Assembly: GCA_002221725.1 (NCBI GenBank)
Contig: NJFT01000017.1
Span: 248,001 to 312,000 of the forward strand
From: Scedosporium boydii
Taxonomy: Eukaryota; Ascomycota; Sordariomycetes; Microascales; Microascaceae
DNA length: 64,000 nucleotides
Reading direction: 5' to 3'
Shown here: positions 1 to 11,820 of the stretch, piece after piece
How the letters are laid out: each line of letters starts with the position of its first letter
Position numbering within the stretch: position 1 is the stretch's first letter
Position numbers and translations under genes: made by a program
The notes under the pieces: generated by a model
The model's input: the letters and a program-made list of their open reading frames with translations, nothing else
Told to the model about the DNA's origin: nothing
Database searches by the model: none

Positions 1-749
1 CTTCATCCTTCTAGCTAAGTTCACTCGCCGCGCGGAACTGGAGTTGGGGTATAGTTTTTTCCGGGCGAGAAACTTGGCCTGATATCAGGAGTGTCTGCAT
101 ACCGAGGGTTGGGAAGTCGAGAATATCTTGCAAAGTGAGTTCCAGCCCTGCCTTCTCGCACAGCATTCCCAGTTCAGCAGCCTTAATAGAATCACCTCCC
201 ATGTCGGAGAACGAGTCATCGGAGTGGATGTCGCGTGGTGGGTTGAGCAATAGCTTCCAGAAGGATTTGATCTGTGAATCGATAGCTTGCAATGCCTGTG
301 GAGCTTCAAGTCGGGCAGGGGAGGGGATTTTGGAAGTGTCTCGCGGGTCGGCGAGCTTGAGAGGCTTGTGGCTGGGCTCCAAAGCTCCAATAGACGAGGA
401 AGGGTCATCGTTCATAGCTCGGAGAAGATCCAAGTAGATCGTCATGACAGCCTCAGCTCCGGCTGGAGACAAGGTTTCAGAGCTGTAAGTGAAACGGAAC
501 GACGAGAATCCGTCTTTATTCGGCCATGCCATCATCCAGCAAGCCCCGGACTTCAGTAGGCCACCGCCATATACGGCGCCTCCCTTAACAGACCAGGGCA
601 CGTGGGAATCATCTGAAGGAGGCTTAGGATCCGGGATATTCTGGTACTGGAAGATTGTACCGGAATTGGCCAAGGCATTGGACCACACTGACTGCTTGAT
701 AATGCGGCTGGTTGGAGTAGCTTCGTACGGCATGCAATCTATCATCTGA

Positions 750-1495
750 CTACCAAATTCTAATCCTGAGAAAGCAACTATAAATGCTAATGGTATTAAT
801 CCTAAAAAGAAATAAATTTATTTTTAAAATGTAAATTAAAATAAGATCTAATAATTTTATTTAAATTTAAATCATTTAAAGGTATATTTTTAATATTATT
901 TTTGTTATAAAAATAAGCTGTATTTTTTTACTCTTTTAAAACTGGCGCTTCATATTTTTCTCTATAATCACTTAATTTTAAATTAAAAGGTTAAATTTTC
1001 GATGCTTCTAAAAATTAACAAGCGCTCTGTTATGAATTCATAAAATTAAAGATATTTATGTAAGTTTAGGTTCAGGATTCTTTAATAATAATAGTATATT
1101 TATACACTCTATATTCAATAACTAACTCAAAACGTCGTATTGGGACTTTTGCAGTAAAAGGTTGAATAAGTGGTAAATAAATAAAAAAAAATTATAATAA
1201 TTAAAATAAAAGAGTTTTATTAAAAAAATTTTTAATAAAAAAAATAGTGTAAAATTGTTAGAAATTATAAAGATTAAAATTAAAAAGAAAATATTGTTCT
1301 AATTTTAATATATATACAAATTCTAGTTATAATTATAGTTATTAGTAGAAAATTTTTCTAAAAACTTTAAAAAACAAATTAATAAAAAGTTTATTAAAAA
1401 ATAAATTTATACTTGAAAAAAGTAGAATGAACTACAGAACTTATTATTAGTACCGGTATTAACATAGAAACCGTTAAACTGTCAAATTGAAAGTT
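750..1495 (-). other. Mitochondrial-like insert (NUMT) inside the NRPS
   Basis: About 745 bp of extremely AT-rich DNA interrupts an otherwise GC-balanced NRPS condensation domain. Read on the minus strand, the upstream edge (about 1492-1430) gives FDSLTVSMLIPVLIISS, which matches the conserved start of the proton-channel region of fungal NADH dehydrogenase subunit 5. The downstream edge (about 800-752) gives IPLAFIVAFSGLEFG, which matches the C-terminal region of fungal ATP synthase subunit a. Between them the sequence has no long ORF and resembles mitochondrial intron or intergenic DNA. The family matches are from memory. nad5 and atp6 are not normally adjacent in ascomycete mitochondrial genomes, so a composite of two fragments is inferred. 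The NRPS sequence resumes almost exactly where it left off, with at most a few codons lost. Confidence 0.8.
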
Positions 1496-4480
1496 GTCCT
1501 CCACAAGATCAGAGACGACCTTATCGGGAGTAATTGAAATTCGGGTGGGTATAACATTGATACAGGGTCCAACTACGTCTTGGGCGCCGCCAAAAGGCGC
1601 GAAGCGCCCGGAGACAAGGCTCCAGAACGTTACGTAGGAACAGTCTGGCAGGTAAGAGTGGGCGAGGAAGTTCAAGGCCAGAGCCCACGCAGATTTCACG
1701 AGTGCACCGTAGTTGTAATTGGGCAGTTCGAGATCCTTGTACTTGAATAAAATCGTCCGCATGATGCTCTGGCTCATCACTGGTTGTCGTGTCGTGGGCA
1801 CTCGATCGCAAATTGTATCCATTGGCGAACATTCAATCGTCTTTCGCCAAAAGTTGTCTGTCTCCTCATTTGAAATCTTGAGAGAGTACTCGATGAAAGG
1901 ACGAAGGCCGGGTGGCTTTGTAGCCTGGTTGAGGGTGCCTAGGTATGCTAACCGGAGATCGTTGAATATTGTTGCCAGACAGAATCCATCATATTGAGCG
2001 TGGGAAAGACCGAGCATTAGTGTTCGTACACCACTAACTGGGTCGATGAAGAGTCGGAAACGGGTCAGGATCTCGCCGAACTTGACGGGATGGAGAACTT
2101 CCTGATCAATCATAGCGCACTGCTCGCTAGGTACATTACGGCAAACGAAGACTTTGAAATCGATCGATGGGCCTGGAGCGTGAACAACCTGGAAAAATTT
2201 TCCGCCTCTGAGATGGAAGCTCGTTCTCAGGATGGAATGGCGAGTGACAAGAGCACAACAAGCCTCTCGTACCTTGTCGATGTCGACACAATCGCTCAGC
2301 TCGAAGAACCACCCGTAGTAGGAGCGAGTCCACTTTAGACCCTCGATAAGGAATGTTATCTGAGTGTCTGAAGTGGGGTAAGCGTCCTCAATCTCCGCTC
2401 TTTCTACCCAGGCGACGAGTTGCTTGAAGTCTGTGTTTGCGGTACCAGAATCCGTATCGGACTCGATCTTGTCAAAGTCAGGTCCTGAGGCAAGACTCTG
2501 TTTGGACGCATTCCCGCTTGCTGCCGTCGAGTTGGCTGTTTTCAACCGGCGGCATTGCCTGGCAATTCCACGCACTGACCTTTCTGCGAAAATGTTGTGA
2601 ACGGAAACGTGGATTCCTCCTTTGCGAAGTGCCATGACCAGCATGATCGCTGTAAGCGAGTCTTCTCCAAGTTGGAAAAAGTTGGTTTCGGGTTCGATCT
2701 TGCAATCGGGATCTTTGTGAAGAACTTGGATGATAGCTTCTTTGACACCTTCCTCTGCGTTTTCTATTCCCTGATTTGCTGCTGACAGTGCCTTGCCGTT
2801 GGTGCCGTTGATCCTACCGTTGGCTGTACCATTGATAGTGACGACTCGTTGATACTCGTCTACTTGGCTGCGGTCCAGATTTTCGGCAGATAGGGTAAGC
2901 AGTTTGCGGTTTGTCTTGCTAGACGCTGAAAGGGGCCAGTCAGAAACGGGAAGCCAAAGTTGTGGCACCATGTAAGACGGGAGTTGCTTGTCAATGCACT
3001 TCTTGACGTCTGCAACAAAGGCCTTGAAGCCATCTGACGGTTGACAAAAAATGGACCCTTCCTTTCGAGAAGCGTGACACGTGTCGTTGGCTGAGAGTTG
3101 AATAAAGGAGGCGAGAATTGGGATCTCATCCCGCTGGATCATGGCCACGGCAACGCGCTTCAAACGGCTCGCCCATTGCGGCAAAGCCCCTATCGCCGTC
3201 TCGATTTCTCTGAGCTCAATCCTGAGCCCCCGGAATTTGATCTGAGTGTCCTCCCTCCTTCCCACGAGTTCTACGTGTCCGTTGATGTCAAACCTGGCGA
3301 GATCTCCCGTCTTATACAGACGTCGTTCACCCGTGTTGGCCAGCCAGGGTACATCTGATAGGAACGCACGGCGAGTTTCTTCAGGCTTGTTGAGATATCC
3401 TTGCGCAAGTGTCTCTCCGGTCACCACTAGTTCCCCGACACATCCGATGGGGACAAGACGATTGTGATCGCGGGCGTCGACGATCCATAGCCCAGCGGCG
3501 AGTGGTGTTCCCACGTCACCAACGGCAGATACTTGGGTAAGCTCGCCCATGGCGCATGCAATACCAGCCTCGGTCGGTCCGTAGGCATTAACCATGTATT
3601 TCACAGGCGAGTCCTTGCCCCCCCATTTGCGTAGCAACGCACGGTTGGCCATTTCGCCACCAATCGCGAGTGTGGTCAAGCTCGGCATCTGGGCCGGACC
3701 TAACAAATTGGCCACGGTAGGCGTCAAGTCTGCAAAGTCGATCCCCTTTTCTCGGATGTAGTCGTCAAGATCGCCCACTCCCAGCGGCTCAGATGGGGCA
3801 TGCACGCAGCCGCCGCATGCGAGGACGGCGAAAATGTCGACCACGCTTGCGTCGAAGACGTAGGAGCTGAACTGAAGAGAATGCCGTGTATGGTCGTGTT
3901 TGTAGCGCCGTGCGTGTTCGAGGATGGACCAGCTGGCAGCCTTGTGTTGCATCACGACGCCCTTGGGGGTGCCGGATGTCCCCGAAGTAAAGATAACGTA
4001 GGCCACGTCGTTCGGGGATGACTTCTGTAGTTGTTCGCTAGAGTTGTTGGTTGCCAATGAGAGTCTCTCCGTGGTTAGCACAAGCCTCTTAACCGGGAAC
4101 TGCCTCCGGTCCTCCTGTAAAGGCGATGCGACGACGACACGTGCATTAACCTCGTTGATAATCCATTGCATACGAGTGTCGGGGTGATTTGTGTCAAGCG
4201 GGACGTAACCTGCGCCGGCCTTCATAATCCCCAAGATTCCGATGATCATCAATTGGGACTTTTCGGTGCAGATGGGCACGAGATCCCCTATCCTCACGCC
4301 GTATTCGCTTTGCAGGACGCAGGCTACACGATCCGCGGCCTCGACTAACTCCGTGTATGACATCTGGCCATCATGACAGTCGATAGCAAGCCGATCCGGA
4401 TACCTTTCCGCGGCTCTCTCTACCAATTCATGAAGCTGCATGGGGGTACATTGGCCCCGAGAATTCCATTTGACAACGCG

Positions 4481-4483
4481 TTA
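4481..4483 (-). other. In-frame TAA in the NRPS C-A linker
   Basis: The frame reads GPDL-stop-RVVKWN across the linker between the partial C domain and the A domain. Fungal NRPS linkers commonly read as a polar residue followed by R-V-x-x-W-N, so a CAA glutamine codon turned to TAA by one C-to-T change is the simplest origin. Both sides stay in the same frame, which argues against an intron here. Confidence 0.8.
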
Positions 4484-5329
4484 GAGGTCTGGTCCTGAGG
4501 CAAGCTGCCACAATATTGATTGAACGGATCCATGTCCGCCTGCGTACTGATGAAGGGTACTTATCATTTGTTGGAAATGTTCAAGGATGTGGATGACCTC
4601 AAGCTTCGGTAAAAGTGCCTCGTCGTAGGCTGCCGAGACCGAAATCTCGCCTTTCGCCTTGTTCTGCATGCACTCGACAACGAGACCAAAGGGCTCTTTA
4701 AAGTCGTCCTGGATCTCGGAATCCAATAGGCGCCGTAGGCCCAAAGGTAGGGAATCGCATCCGATCTGGTCTGGTTGGATAACGAGAAGGTTTGCAGACG
4801 CGCAAGCGTCACGGGCGGATTGGTTGATCTCTCGAATTCGGCCCAAGCCGATGTGCTCGAATGGGAGCATGTCGAGCGCTTGATCTTGGACTTTTTGGAG
4901 AAGGCTAGTCACATCGGCATCAACGTCGAACTGTATCCGCACGGGGACGGTGGCGATCGTCGGACCAATGATTGCGTCAATCCCAGCCAGGGGAGCAGTG
5001 CGGCCAGATACCGTTGTCGCGAAACAGACGTCCTTTTCAACTCCGGACGAGCGACTTCTCATGGCAAGAATAACGGCCCACGCCGCGCGAACAATGGTTG
5101 AGAAGGTGAAGGGGCTCGTCGAGTCCCATTTGAGAGAACTGCTCAACGTTTGGCTGGTCTTAGAGCTGGCCTGGGGAACGTGGTCTGGTGAGAGAAGTAC
5201 CGGGAAAGGCTCGCATTCCTCGAGGGAATAGGCTGGACAACCGCGACTAACAGCAGCAGGATTGCTTTCGGTTAATAGTAATTCCTCATCCGGCTCACTC
5301 AATGCCGCTCCATTCCGAGCTGATGACAA

Positions 5330-5512
5330 TTGTCATGGCTTGGCGACTTAGTAGAATTTGTCATCCGCCGCCGTCCTCCTTCTCCTCTGGTTCTAGTGCA
5401 GTTGCTCCATTCCGCGCCCTTCTTCAAAAAGACACCATGGCCGTGTCGTTAGTCTTTTTTTTGCTTGTTGCTAGATGCAAGTAACGGACGGGCACTTATC
5501 CACCCAGGCAAT
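5330..5512. promoter_or_regulatory. Short divergent spacer between NRPS relic and MFS gene
   Basis: This 183 bp separates the oppositely oriented NRPS relic and MFS gene. It is too short to hold the missing N-terminal half of the NRPS first C domain, so that part was lost. A near copy of the sequence around 5290-5325 (reading ARNGA on the minus strand) recurs at about 5380-5420, which suggests a small imperfect duplication at the truncation point. It must contain the MFS promoter. Confidence 0.4.
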
Positions 5513-7315
5513 ATGACGGTCAGTCGAGGACAAGAACATTTTGGTATCGAGCTCGAGCTTATTACTCAAGAAAATGGCTCCACGAAATCCCGGGGCAAGA
5601 TACCGAAGACGGGAAGTCAACCCAGCATCGCAGAGCCCGACGGGTCAGTGCAAGTCCCCATTCCTTCCGACGATGCGGGTTCCACGACGGCAACAACAAC
5701 CATGAGTGTGACCAAAATCCGGGGTATCACCGTGATCACGACTCTGGCCGGTGTATCGTTCCTCAATACCATGGGCTCGGGCATCCTAATCGCCGCCCTA
5801 CCACGCATCGCCCGGGACGTCGGCCTGCCGCAGGCACTGATCCTCTGGCCTGCTGTCGTGTATGCCCTCGCCGCGGGTTGCCTGCTCCTCATTTTCGGCG
5901 CCGTGGCCGACGTCATCGGCGCGAAACTCATGTGGATTGTCGGGAGTTTCTTATACTGCGGCTTTACCGTCGCCGTTGGTCTGTCCCAGACGGGGATACA
6001 GATCATTTTGTTTCGGACTTTCTTGGGCATTGCCATCGCCATGTGTCTTCCCACGACCATGGGGCTTATTTCGCATACCTTTCCCAAGGGTACGTGGCGG
6101 AATGTTGCGTTTGCAATGAATGGGATGGGGCAGCCCTTGGGGTATGCGTTGGGTCTTGTCCTTGGTGGGATATTCACCGATACGATCGGGTGGAGGTGGT
6201 CCTACTACATGATGGCCATCATCAACTTTGCCCTCTCCGTAGCATCTATCTGGTCGCTACCAGCTGTTCACCACCGCGCGGAAAAGAAATGGACCCGCAG
6301 GCTTGCCGAGGATATCGACTGGGTCGGAGCTGTTCTCGTGAGTGCCGGCCTCGGCTTGTTGCTCTATATCTTAGCAGTAACAACGAGCTCGTACACGAGT
6401 ATCACCAATCCGCGGACGGCCGGTTTGCTGTCTGCCTCGATCATCCTCTTGATACTCTTCCCGTTCTGGATGGATTGGCAGGTGAAGCACAGTCGGCCAG
6501 CTCTTATCCCTAACAAGCTCTGGCGCAACCCCGCCTTCACTTCGATTTGCATATCCGTTTTCTTCTGTTGGGCCTCTTTGAATGGCATCGAGTACTTCTG
6601 CACACTTTAGTAAGGTTACCCTAGTTTAGATTCATGGTCTTGGAGACGTTGGGAGTTTGAATGCCGAAATACTGACTTTTTCTGTCAGCTTCCAGGAGGT
6701 GGAAGGCATCACCGCTCTCCAGAGCTCATTACGATTCATTCCTCACCCCATTGTAGGAACAATTGTCAATATTGCGACAGCCTACTTAATTTCTCGCGTC
6801 AAGGTTCAAACTCTGGGTGTCGTATCGGCAGTGGTCACAATGATCGCGCCTATACTGATGGCGACTATCGACGTTGGCGAAAATTACTGGTTTGCTCCTT
6901 TCTGGGCATTGGTTCTCTCCCCAGTCAATCCTGACGGTACGTATTTCAATCGCAGCTGTCCTAGGACAATGTATCCGCAAAGACGCAAGCAGCTAACTCA
7001 CGCGTTTTCCCTCCAGTTCTCTTTACCGCCTCCAATCTTGTCATTTCTGACGCCTTCCCCTCCCACGTCCAGTCCCTAGCAGGAGGCGTATTCAACGAGG
7101 TTGCGCAATTCGGTAATTCGGTCGGGTTGGCCGTCACCGCGGCGATAGCTGCTTCGGTGACGGAGCATTCGTCGCTAGGTGGAGAGGATAAGGCGTCACT
7201 CATGAAAGGTTATCGTGCGGCGTTCTGGACTATCTTCGCGAGCACGGCTGTCGTAGTGGTGGTCACATTCTTTGGATTGAAGAGGGGAGGTACTGTCGGA
7301 AAGAAGGACGACTAG
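5513..7315 (+). CDS. MFS transporter (DHA2-like drug/H+ antiporter)
   Basis: Three exons (5513-6609, 6689-6936, 7017-7315) join in frame to about 547 residues. The junctions restore conserved text (FCTLYFQEVEGIT and NPDVLFTASNLVISD). The cytosolic N-terminus is about 75 residues of charged and serine/threonine-rich sequence, followed by many hydrophobic helices from residue 80 on. The order and number of helices fit the 14-helix DHA2 branch of the major facilitator superfamily. These are plasma-membrane proton antiporters that often export the product of a neighbouring cluster. The ATG at 5513 was chosen as the first in-frame one. It is divergent from the dead NRPS, so it may be the surviving exporter of that locus (inference). 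The substrate cannot be read from sequence. Confidence 0.88.
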
Positions 7316-8057
7316 GGTTGGTGTTGGCATCGATTCAAGCTCCCTCATAACAAGATTCCATGTCCCATACCCTTATGTTGTAATTTCCCTATCTTTGATT
7401 AGGTCCAAAAATCTCTTACCATCAACCCTTATCTCAAAGTTACTTCCAGAAGCATGGGTTGACATCGTGCAGATGCATGGACACACGTGGGACTTCCCTG
7501 CATTGGCCCGCTCCACTTCACCGGTCGTCCGTCCTCGTGAATGGACTCATATTCCATGTTACGATCATTGCGGAGTATTCCGCACCGAGAATGAAGAGCT
7601 TAATGGTCGGCCGGAAACATCAGTGGGGCTGTGGCAGTGACCCTCGGCGATGCGGAGCATATTGAAACACGAATTTCGAGGGACGGAGCGTGCTCATTTG
7701 ATCGGTTGGTTGAACGTCGGGAAGTTCCCGAGAGAAACGTCTCGTATCCTGCAAGCATTATTCCCGATCGAGACTAGAGTCGTAGTCAGAAGGACGTCCG
7801 GGGTTTTTGCGACTTCGGCGTGCGTTCTACGGACCCAGTCCCGAGTCGGACCGACTCTGACCTCCCTGGCTTGAGATCCATCCTATCGAATCCAACTACA
7901 CCGTGCCCTGCTTGTGGAACTATCGTGAGTCTTGCAGTGGCTTATAAATCGCAGTTGAGGGGTCTGAGATAAGAAGAACCTGATATGTAGTGTGGCCCCA
8001 GTTTGGCTTTTTCGCTTGTTTTCCTCGTCTCTCACGCCGCACAGTTTGATGTAAATC
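7316..8057. other. Intergenic, no gene seen
   Basis: Short overlapping ORFs here have no recognisable domain, signal peptide or splice support. The stretch presumably carries the 3' end of the first MFS gene and the promoter of the second. Confidence 0.5.
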
Positions 8058-9705
8058 ATGTTCGAGCAACGACAGCAAACTCGCCAGGATGGGTTTCTCC
8101 AACCGCCAGTGCAGCTAGATCTTCTCCGTCCCGAGCCCGCTTTACAGTCCCAGGACCATTTCGATCATGATGCTGGCAATCCGCCCGAGGGAACGCAGAC
8201 TTTCAGTCCACGGACTGTGGCCAGCTTTCCCAAGGCAAAATTCTTAGCATCATGCTGGGCCTTTGTCGTAGCTGGAATGAATGGTACTATTTTTCAAGCT
8301 TCTGATTTTCATTTTGATTTGCTCGCCTATCATACTGTAATGCGAAGGTATTTGTTTATATTTCGATCTCGACTCTGAGCTAACGATCGGTGAAACTAAA
8401 CACTAGATGCCGCAACTGGAGCCTTGATCCCCTATATTCAGGCCACCTACAATATTGGTACCCTCTTCGTTGCCGTTGTGTACCTTGTGAACTTCTCCGG
8501 TTGGCTAGTAGCCGCTTTTACAGTTGCCTATGTCGCCACCCGCCTCGGCATGGGCGGAACTTTTATTGTCGGAGTAGCCTGCCAGCTTGTCGCGTATGCC
8601 TTGAATTTCTGGAAGCCTCCTTTCCCACTATTCGCGTGCTCCTTCTTCTTCTCCGGCCTGGGCGTCGCGTTCCAGGGCGCCCAGGTGAACACTTTCGTCG
8701 CCGGACTTGACAACGCGCATAGATGGCTCGGACTTGTCCACGCGGCTTTCGGGCTGGGTGCCTTCATTACGCCGCTTGCAGCTACGGCCCTCGCGTCGAG
8801 GACTGCCCATTGGCATTATTATTACCTCGTCTTGTTGGGATGCTCTTTTACAAATCTTGCCCTGCAGTTCTGGGCTTTCCGCAAGGAGTTGTTTAAGCCG
8901 ACCGGTAACAGTGCGTCCGGAGCCACTCGTCAGTTGAAGAAAGCACTTTCGCAGCGAAGTGTGTGGATGTTGAGTTTGTTCTTCTTCCTCTATGTTGGGG
9001 GCGAGGTTACTGTTGGAGGTAAGTAGTCAAGTTGTATTGCCCGCCTCCTCGGCAACTCTGTGATTTCTCTCTCCTTTTCGTAGTTCCCATGCCATTTTTG
9101 AAACCCCTGAGACTCGCTACTGATTCTTTTAAAGGGTGGGTTGTATCCTTCCTTATATCTGTTCGGAATGGGGTCCCCAGCAAAGTTGGCTACGTTGCCT
9201 CGGGGTTTTGGGGCGGCCTCGCTCTCGGGCGAATTGTCCTCGCCGATATCACCAGCAAGCTGGGCGAGCGCAACATGATCTTCGTCTACATCCTCATCGG
9301 GCTGATAATGCAGCTCATGTTTTGGTTCATCCCCGACGTGGTGGCCAATGCCATAGTCGTTAGTTTGCTTGGCTTCATCATCGGGCCGTTCTTCCCAGCT
9401 GGTGTCTCGGTCATCACGAAGCTGTTGCCAAAGGACTTGCATATAGCGTCCATCGGTAAGTTAGCATGTACCAGGAAAACACTCCCCACCTCCCAGACGT
9501 TTCGGAGCTTCCGGGGGCTGATATTGTCCATATAGGCTTTAGCTCCAGCTTCGGGCAAGCTGGCAGTGCTGCGTTTCCATTTCTCACTGGGGCGATTGCC
9601 TCCAAAGCTGGCGTTGTGGTTTTGCAACCCATGATGGTAGGGCTTCTGATCGGTATGTTTATCTTCTGGGCTCTCATCCCTGGCGTATGGAGGCCGGCAG
9701 AGTAA
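8058..9705 (+). CDS. MFS transporter, 12-helix type
   Basis: Four exons (8058-8283, 8407-9018, 9135-9455, 9536-9705) give about 442 residues with matching phases at every junction. After a polar N-terminus of about 65 residues, the protein alternates hydrophobic helices and short loops. It resembles the BSC6/fucose-permease-like group of fungal MFS proteins (FSGLGVAFQGAQVNTF, GFWGGLALGR, GFSSSFGQAGSAAFPF). It is likely a plasma-membrane or organelle transporter, with sugar or metabolite substrates possible. The start is the first ATG before the transmembrane region. It lies in tandem behind the DHA2 transporter and converges on the peptidase gene with a 259 bp gap. No frame lesions are seen. 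Confidence 0.85.
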
Positions 9706-9964
9706 TATGCGGCATGTATAGCGTGGGCTTTTCTTTGCTGAAAATACCTCGTCGCCCGGGACCAGAGAGTTGGGACAAGCGATTTGAGTTCTAGAGAATG
9801 CAGAATAATACGTAATTCTATTCTATGGCTATAGTAAACCCTGTGATGATTATCTCTTGGTTAAACTGAATTAATGCATCTAAATCTAAACATGATAGCC
9901 AATACTAAGATAGTCTTCCAAGAGAAACACGACGCCCGACAACCCTTCAAGATCATTCCCTCTC

Positions 9965-11820
9965 CTATACCTTTGCATCATTGGCAAAGAGCGGAAGGTC
10001 AGGCTCGCAGACAGTGCCAGGGTCGGGAAGCTCGCCATTGTCAAAGAAGTTTTTAATAATCTCATTTGTGCACTTCGACGACTGAGTAAGAGAGAGGTGC
10101 TATAATAGAGTGTCAGTAGACGTCCGTCCCGTCGTAGGGCATAATAATTGGCAACTCACCCCGAAACCGTTGTGCTGGAGGACAACGCTACCCTCAAATC
10201 CTGTGCTCATGTTTTGAGCCGAACGAAGAGGCGTGATCGGATCATAGGTATTACCGATGAACAAGATGGGATTCTTGGTCTTGACGTGGAAATCTCCTTC
10301 GTACCGCTCCTTCGCCTCGAATGGCCACTGCGCGCAAGCGTAGACGTGCCATCCACGGGCGAGACCTGGGAACCACTTGCTCGTCTCGTGGAACTGCTCT
10401 TCAATGGGTTCAAGCTCCGCCAAACTAGATGCCCGTGGGATCTTGTCACCACACCTAATGCCCAAGATGGCCTCGGCTTCCTGGGGTATACTCGGAGCGT
10501 CGGGACTTAGGAAGATATCGATGGCAGGTGCACCATCGCCTTGAAGCAGACCAGTCAGTGCGATTGAGAGATTCTGGTATTGCCCAGGCCGGTACAAGGT
10601 GCTCAGGACCAACTGGTTGAGAATGGAGTAGTCGATAACGAAAGGGGGAATAGGGGCCGGCGGATATACGGGAATCGGGTTGTACTTGAGGTCCTCAAAA
10701 AATGTAGCGAGACCCTCTTTGAGGGCTTCGACACTGTCGAACTGGCGAGCAAGAGGGCACTTTTCTTGCTCCTCGAAGCAAGCCTCGAGGAACGCTTCAA
10801 AGGTGGCATCGGAGGAAGACAACATCTCCGGTTCGCTAAGCGCTCGAGTTAGTTTAAGTTGAGATCGAGCAAGGAAAGCATGCAAAAGATATGGCATACC
10901 CTGGTGAATGGTAGTACTCGTGAGAATTCATGACACCGTCGAGAATAACTTTGTCAACCCTATCAGGGAACATTGCAGCAACAGTCGCGCCCAACGCAGT
11001 GCCTCCCGAGATGCCTTGGGGATTGTCAGTCAACTTCATACCTGATAGTTCCGTCTATAATTCACTTACCCCAATACCGCAAGCCATCCTCGCCCAGGGC
11101 GTCGACGATCTGTATCATGTCCCTCGCGGTAAATGCCATGCTGACGAGACTACCGTTGGCCTTTTGAGTCTCGCCACATGTTTTGGCAAGAATGGAAGCT
11201 TCAGCCCACACTCTTCCGGGACTGACATCCGAAGCGTCGGGGAGGCCCTGAGCAAAGGTGGCGCCGAGGGTCTCCGGCTCGAAACAGGCGAACCTGAGGG
11301 TGTTTCCCGTTCCCCTACACCGACATGTTAACCCCGATCAGGTAAATTATTCTATTTGAATCCTCATCTTCTTTACCTTGGATCCCAACTGACAAGATCA
11401 TGGTGTCCCCCAGTAATACTTGGTTGATAGGTCAGCTACATATCGAACGGCCGAAAGCCGGCGGGTTATTGATGCATGTACTTACGCGCTCTGTAGAGGA
11501 GCATATGCAATCATGCTATTGAGGCCATCTTGACCCGGCCCGCCAAAGTTGAGCAGAATGGTGCCTTTGGATGGCCCGTTTTGGGCGGGGTACTTTATAA
11601 GATCGAGCTCAAGGGTCTGGTTTGAAGATTTGTCGGTGTAATCGAGAGGCACCGCTAATTTGGCACATGTAACGGGCAGACCTTGTGTTTCGATATTGCA
11701 TGGTCCCCATTCGAGCGTAGTGGTCCTTTTACAACGAGGAGTGCGGGGGGTTGCTAAGGCACTTGCGACGAAGGGTGCCGTCAGTCCGAGGAGGACAGAG
11801 GCTTTGAATGAGGCAGTCAT
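9965..11820 (-). CDS. Secreted TAP-like serine peptidase (alpha/beta hydrolase, S33)
   Basis: Six exons on the minus strand (11820-11486, 11418-11377, 11314-11070, 11014-10900, 10835-10160, 10099-9965) total 515 residues, typical for this family. The N-terminus is a hydrophobic signal peptide (FKASVLLGLTAPFVASALA). The oxyanion region GGPGQDG and HHDLVSWDPRGTG are present. The nucleophile elbow is GISGG, the acid is in NTYDPITP and the histidine in NGFGHLSL, so the triad is complete. The family contains tripeptidyl aminopeptidase-like enzymes that remove short peptides or hydrolyse small esters or amides outside the cell. The 42 bp second exon is needed to complete the HHDLVSWDPRG block, which supports the model. 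It sits next to transporters and an NRPS relic, so a peptide-processing role in that former locus is possible but unproven. Confidence 0.88.

Larger units (their letters stand above)
11..5329 (-). pseudogene. Disrupted NRPS gene: partial C - A - T - C (split) - T
   Basis: This is a non-ribosomal peptide synthetase relic. In gene order (high to low coordinate) it holds the second half of a C domain (about 4530-5329), an A domain (about 2900-4480; core motifs FTSGTSGTPKG, NAYGPTE, YKTGDL, GRREDTQIKFRG), a T domain (GEDSLTA, near 2650), a C domain with active-site motif SHAQYDG (near 1990), and a final T domain (MGGDSIKA, near 190). Three lesions are visible. The first C domain lacks its N-terminal half and active-site motif. 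An in-frame TAA lies at 4481-4483. The second C domain is broken at about 1495 and resumes at about 748 around an AT-rich insert. The reading frame is the same on both sides of the stop and of the insert. The stop at 11-13 follows the last T domain, with no thioesterase, reductase or terminal C domain seen, although the window edge limits this. The divergent MFS gene begins only about 180 bp upstream. NRPS identity is certain; pseudogene status is very likely unless the assembly is wrong. Confidence 0.9.

Noticed and set aside
750..1495. AT-rich block as a RIP-degraded transposon
   Set aside because: Both edges translate as conserved mitochondrial proteins without RIP-type stops, which favours a mitochondrial origin.
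4442..4483. Intron hiding the NRPS stop codon
   Set aside because: The frame is identical on both sides and continuous conserved text (RVVKWN) follows the stop directly; no GT-AG pair removes it in phase.
5617..6177. Long minus-strand ORF of 186 codons
   Set aside because: It is the antisense shadow of the MFS exon and has no domain text of its own.
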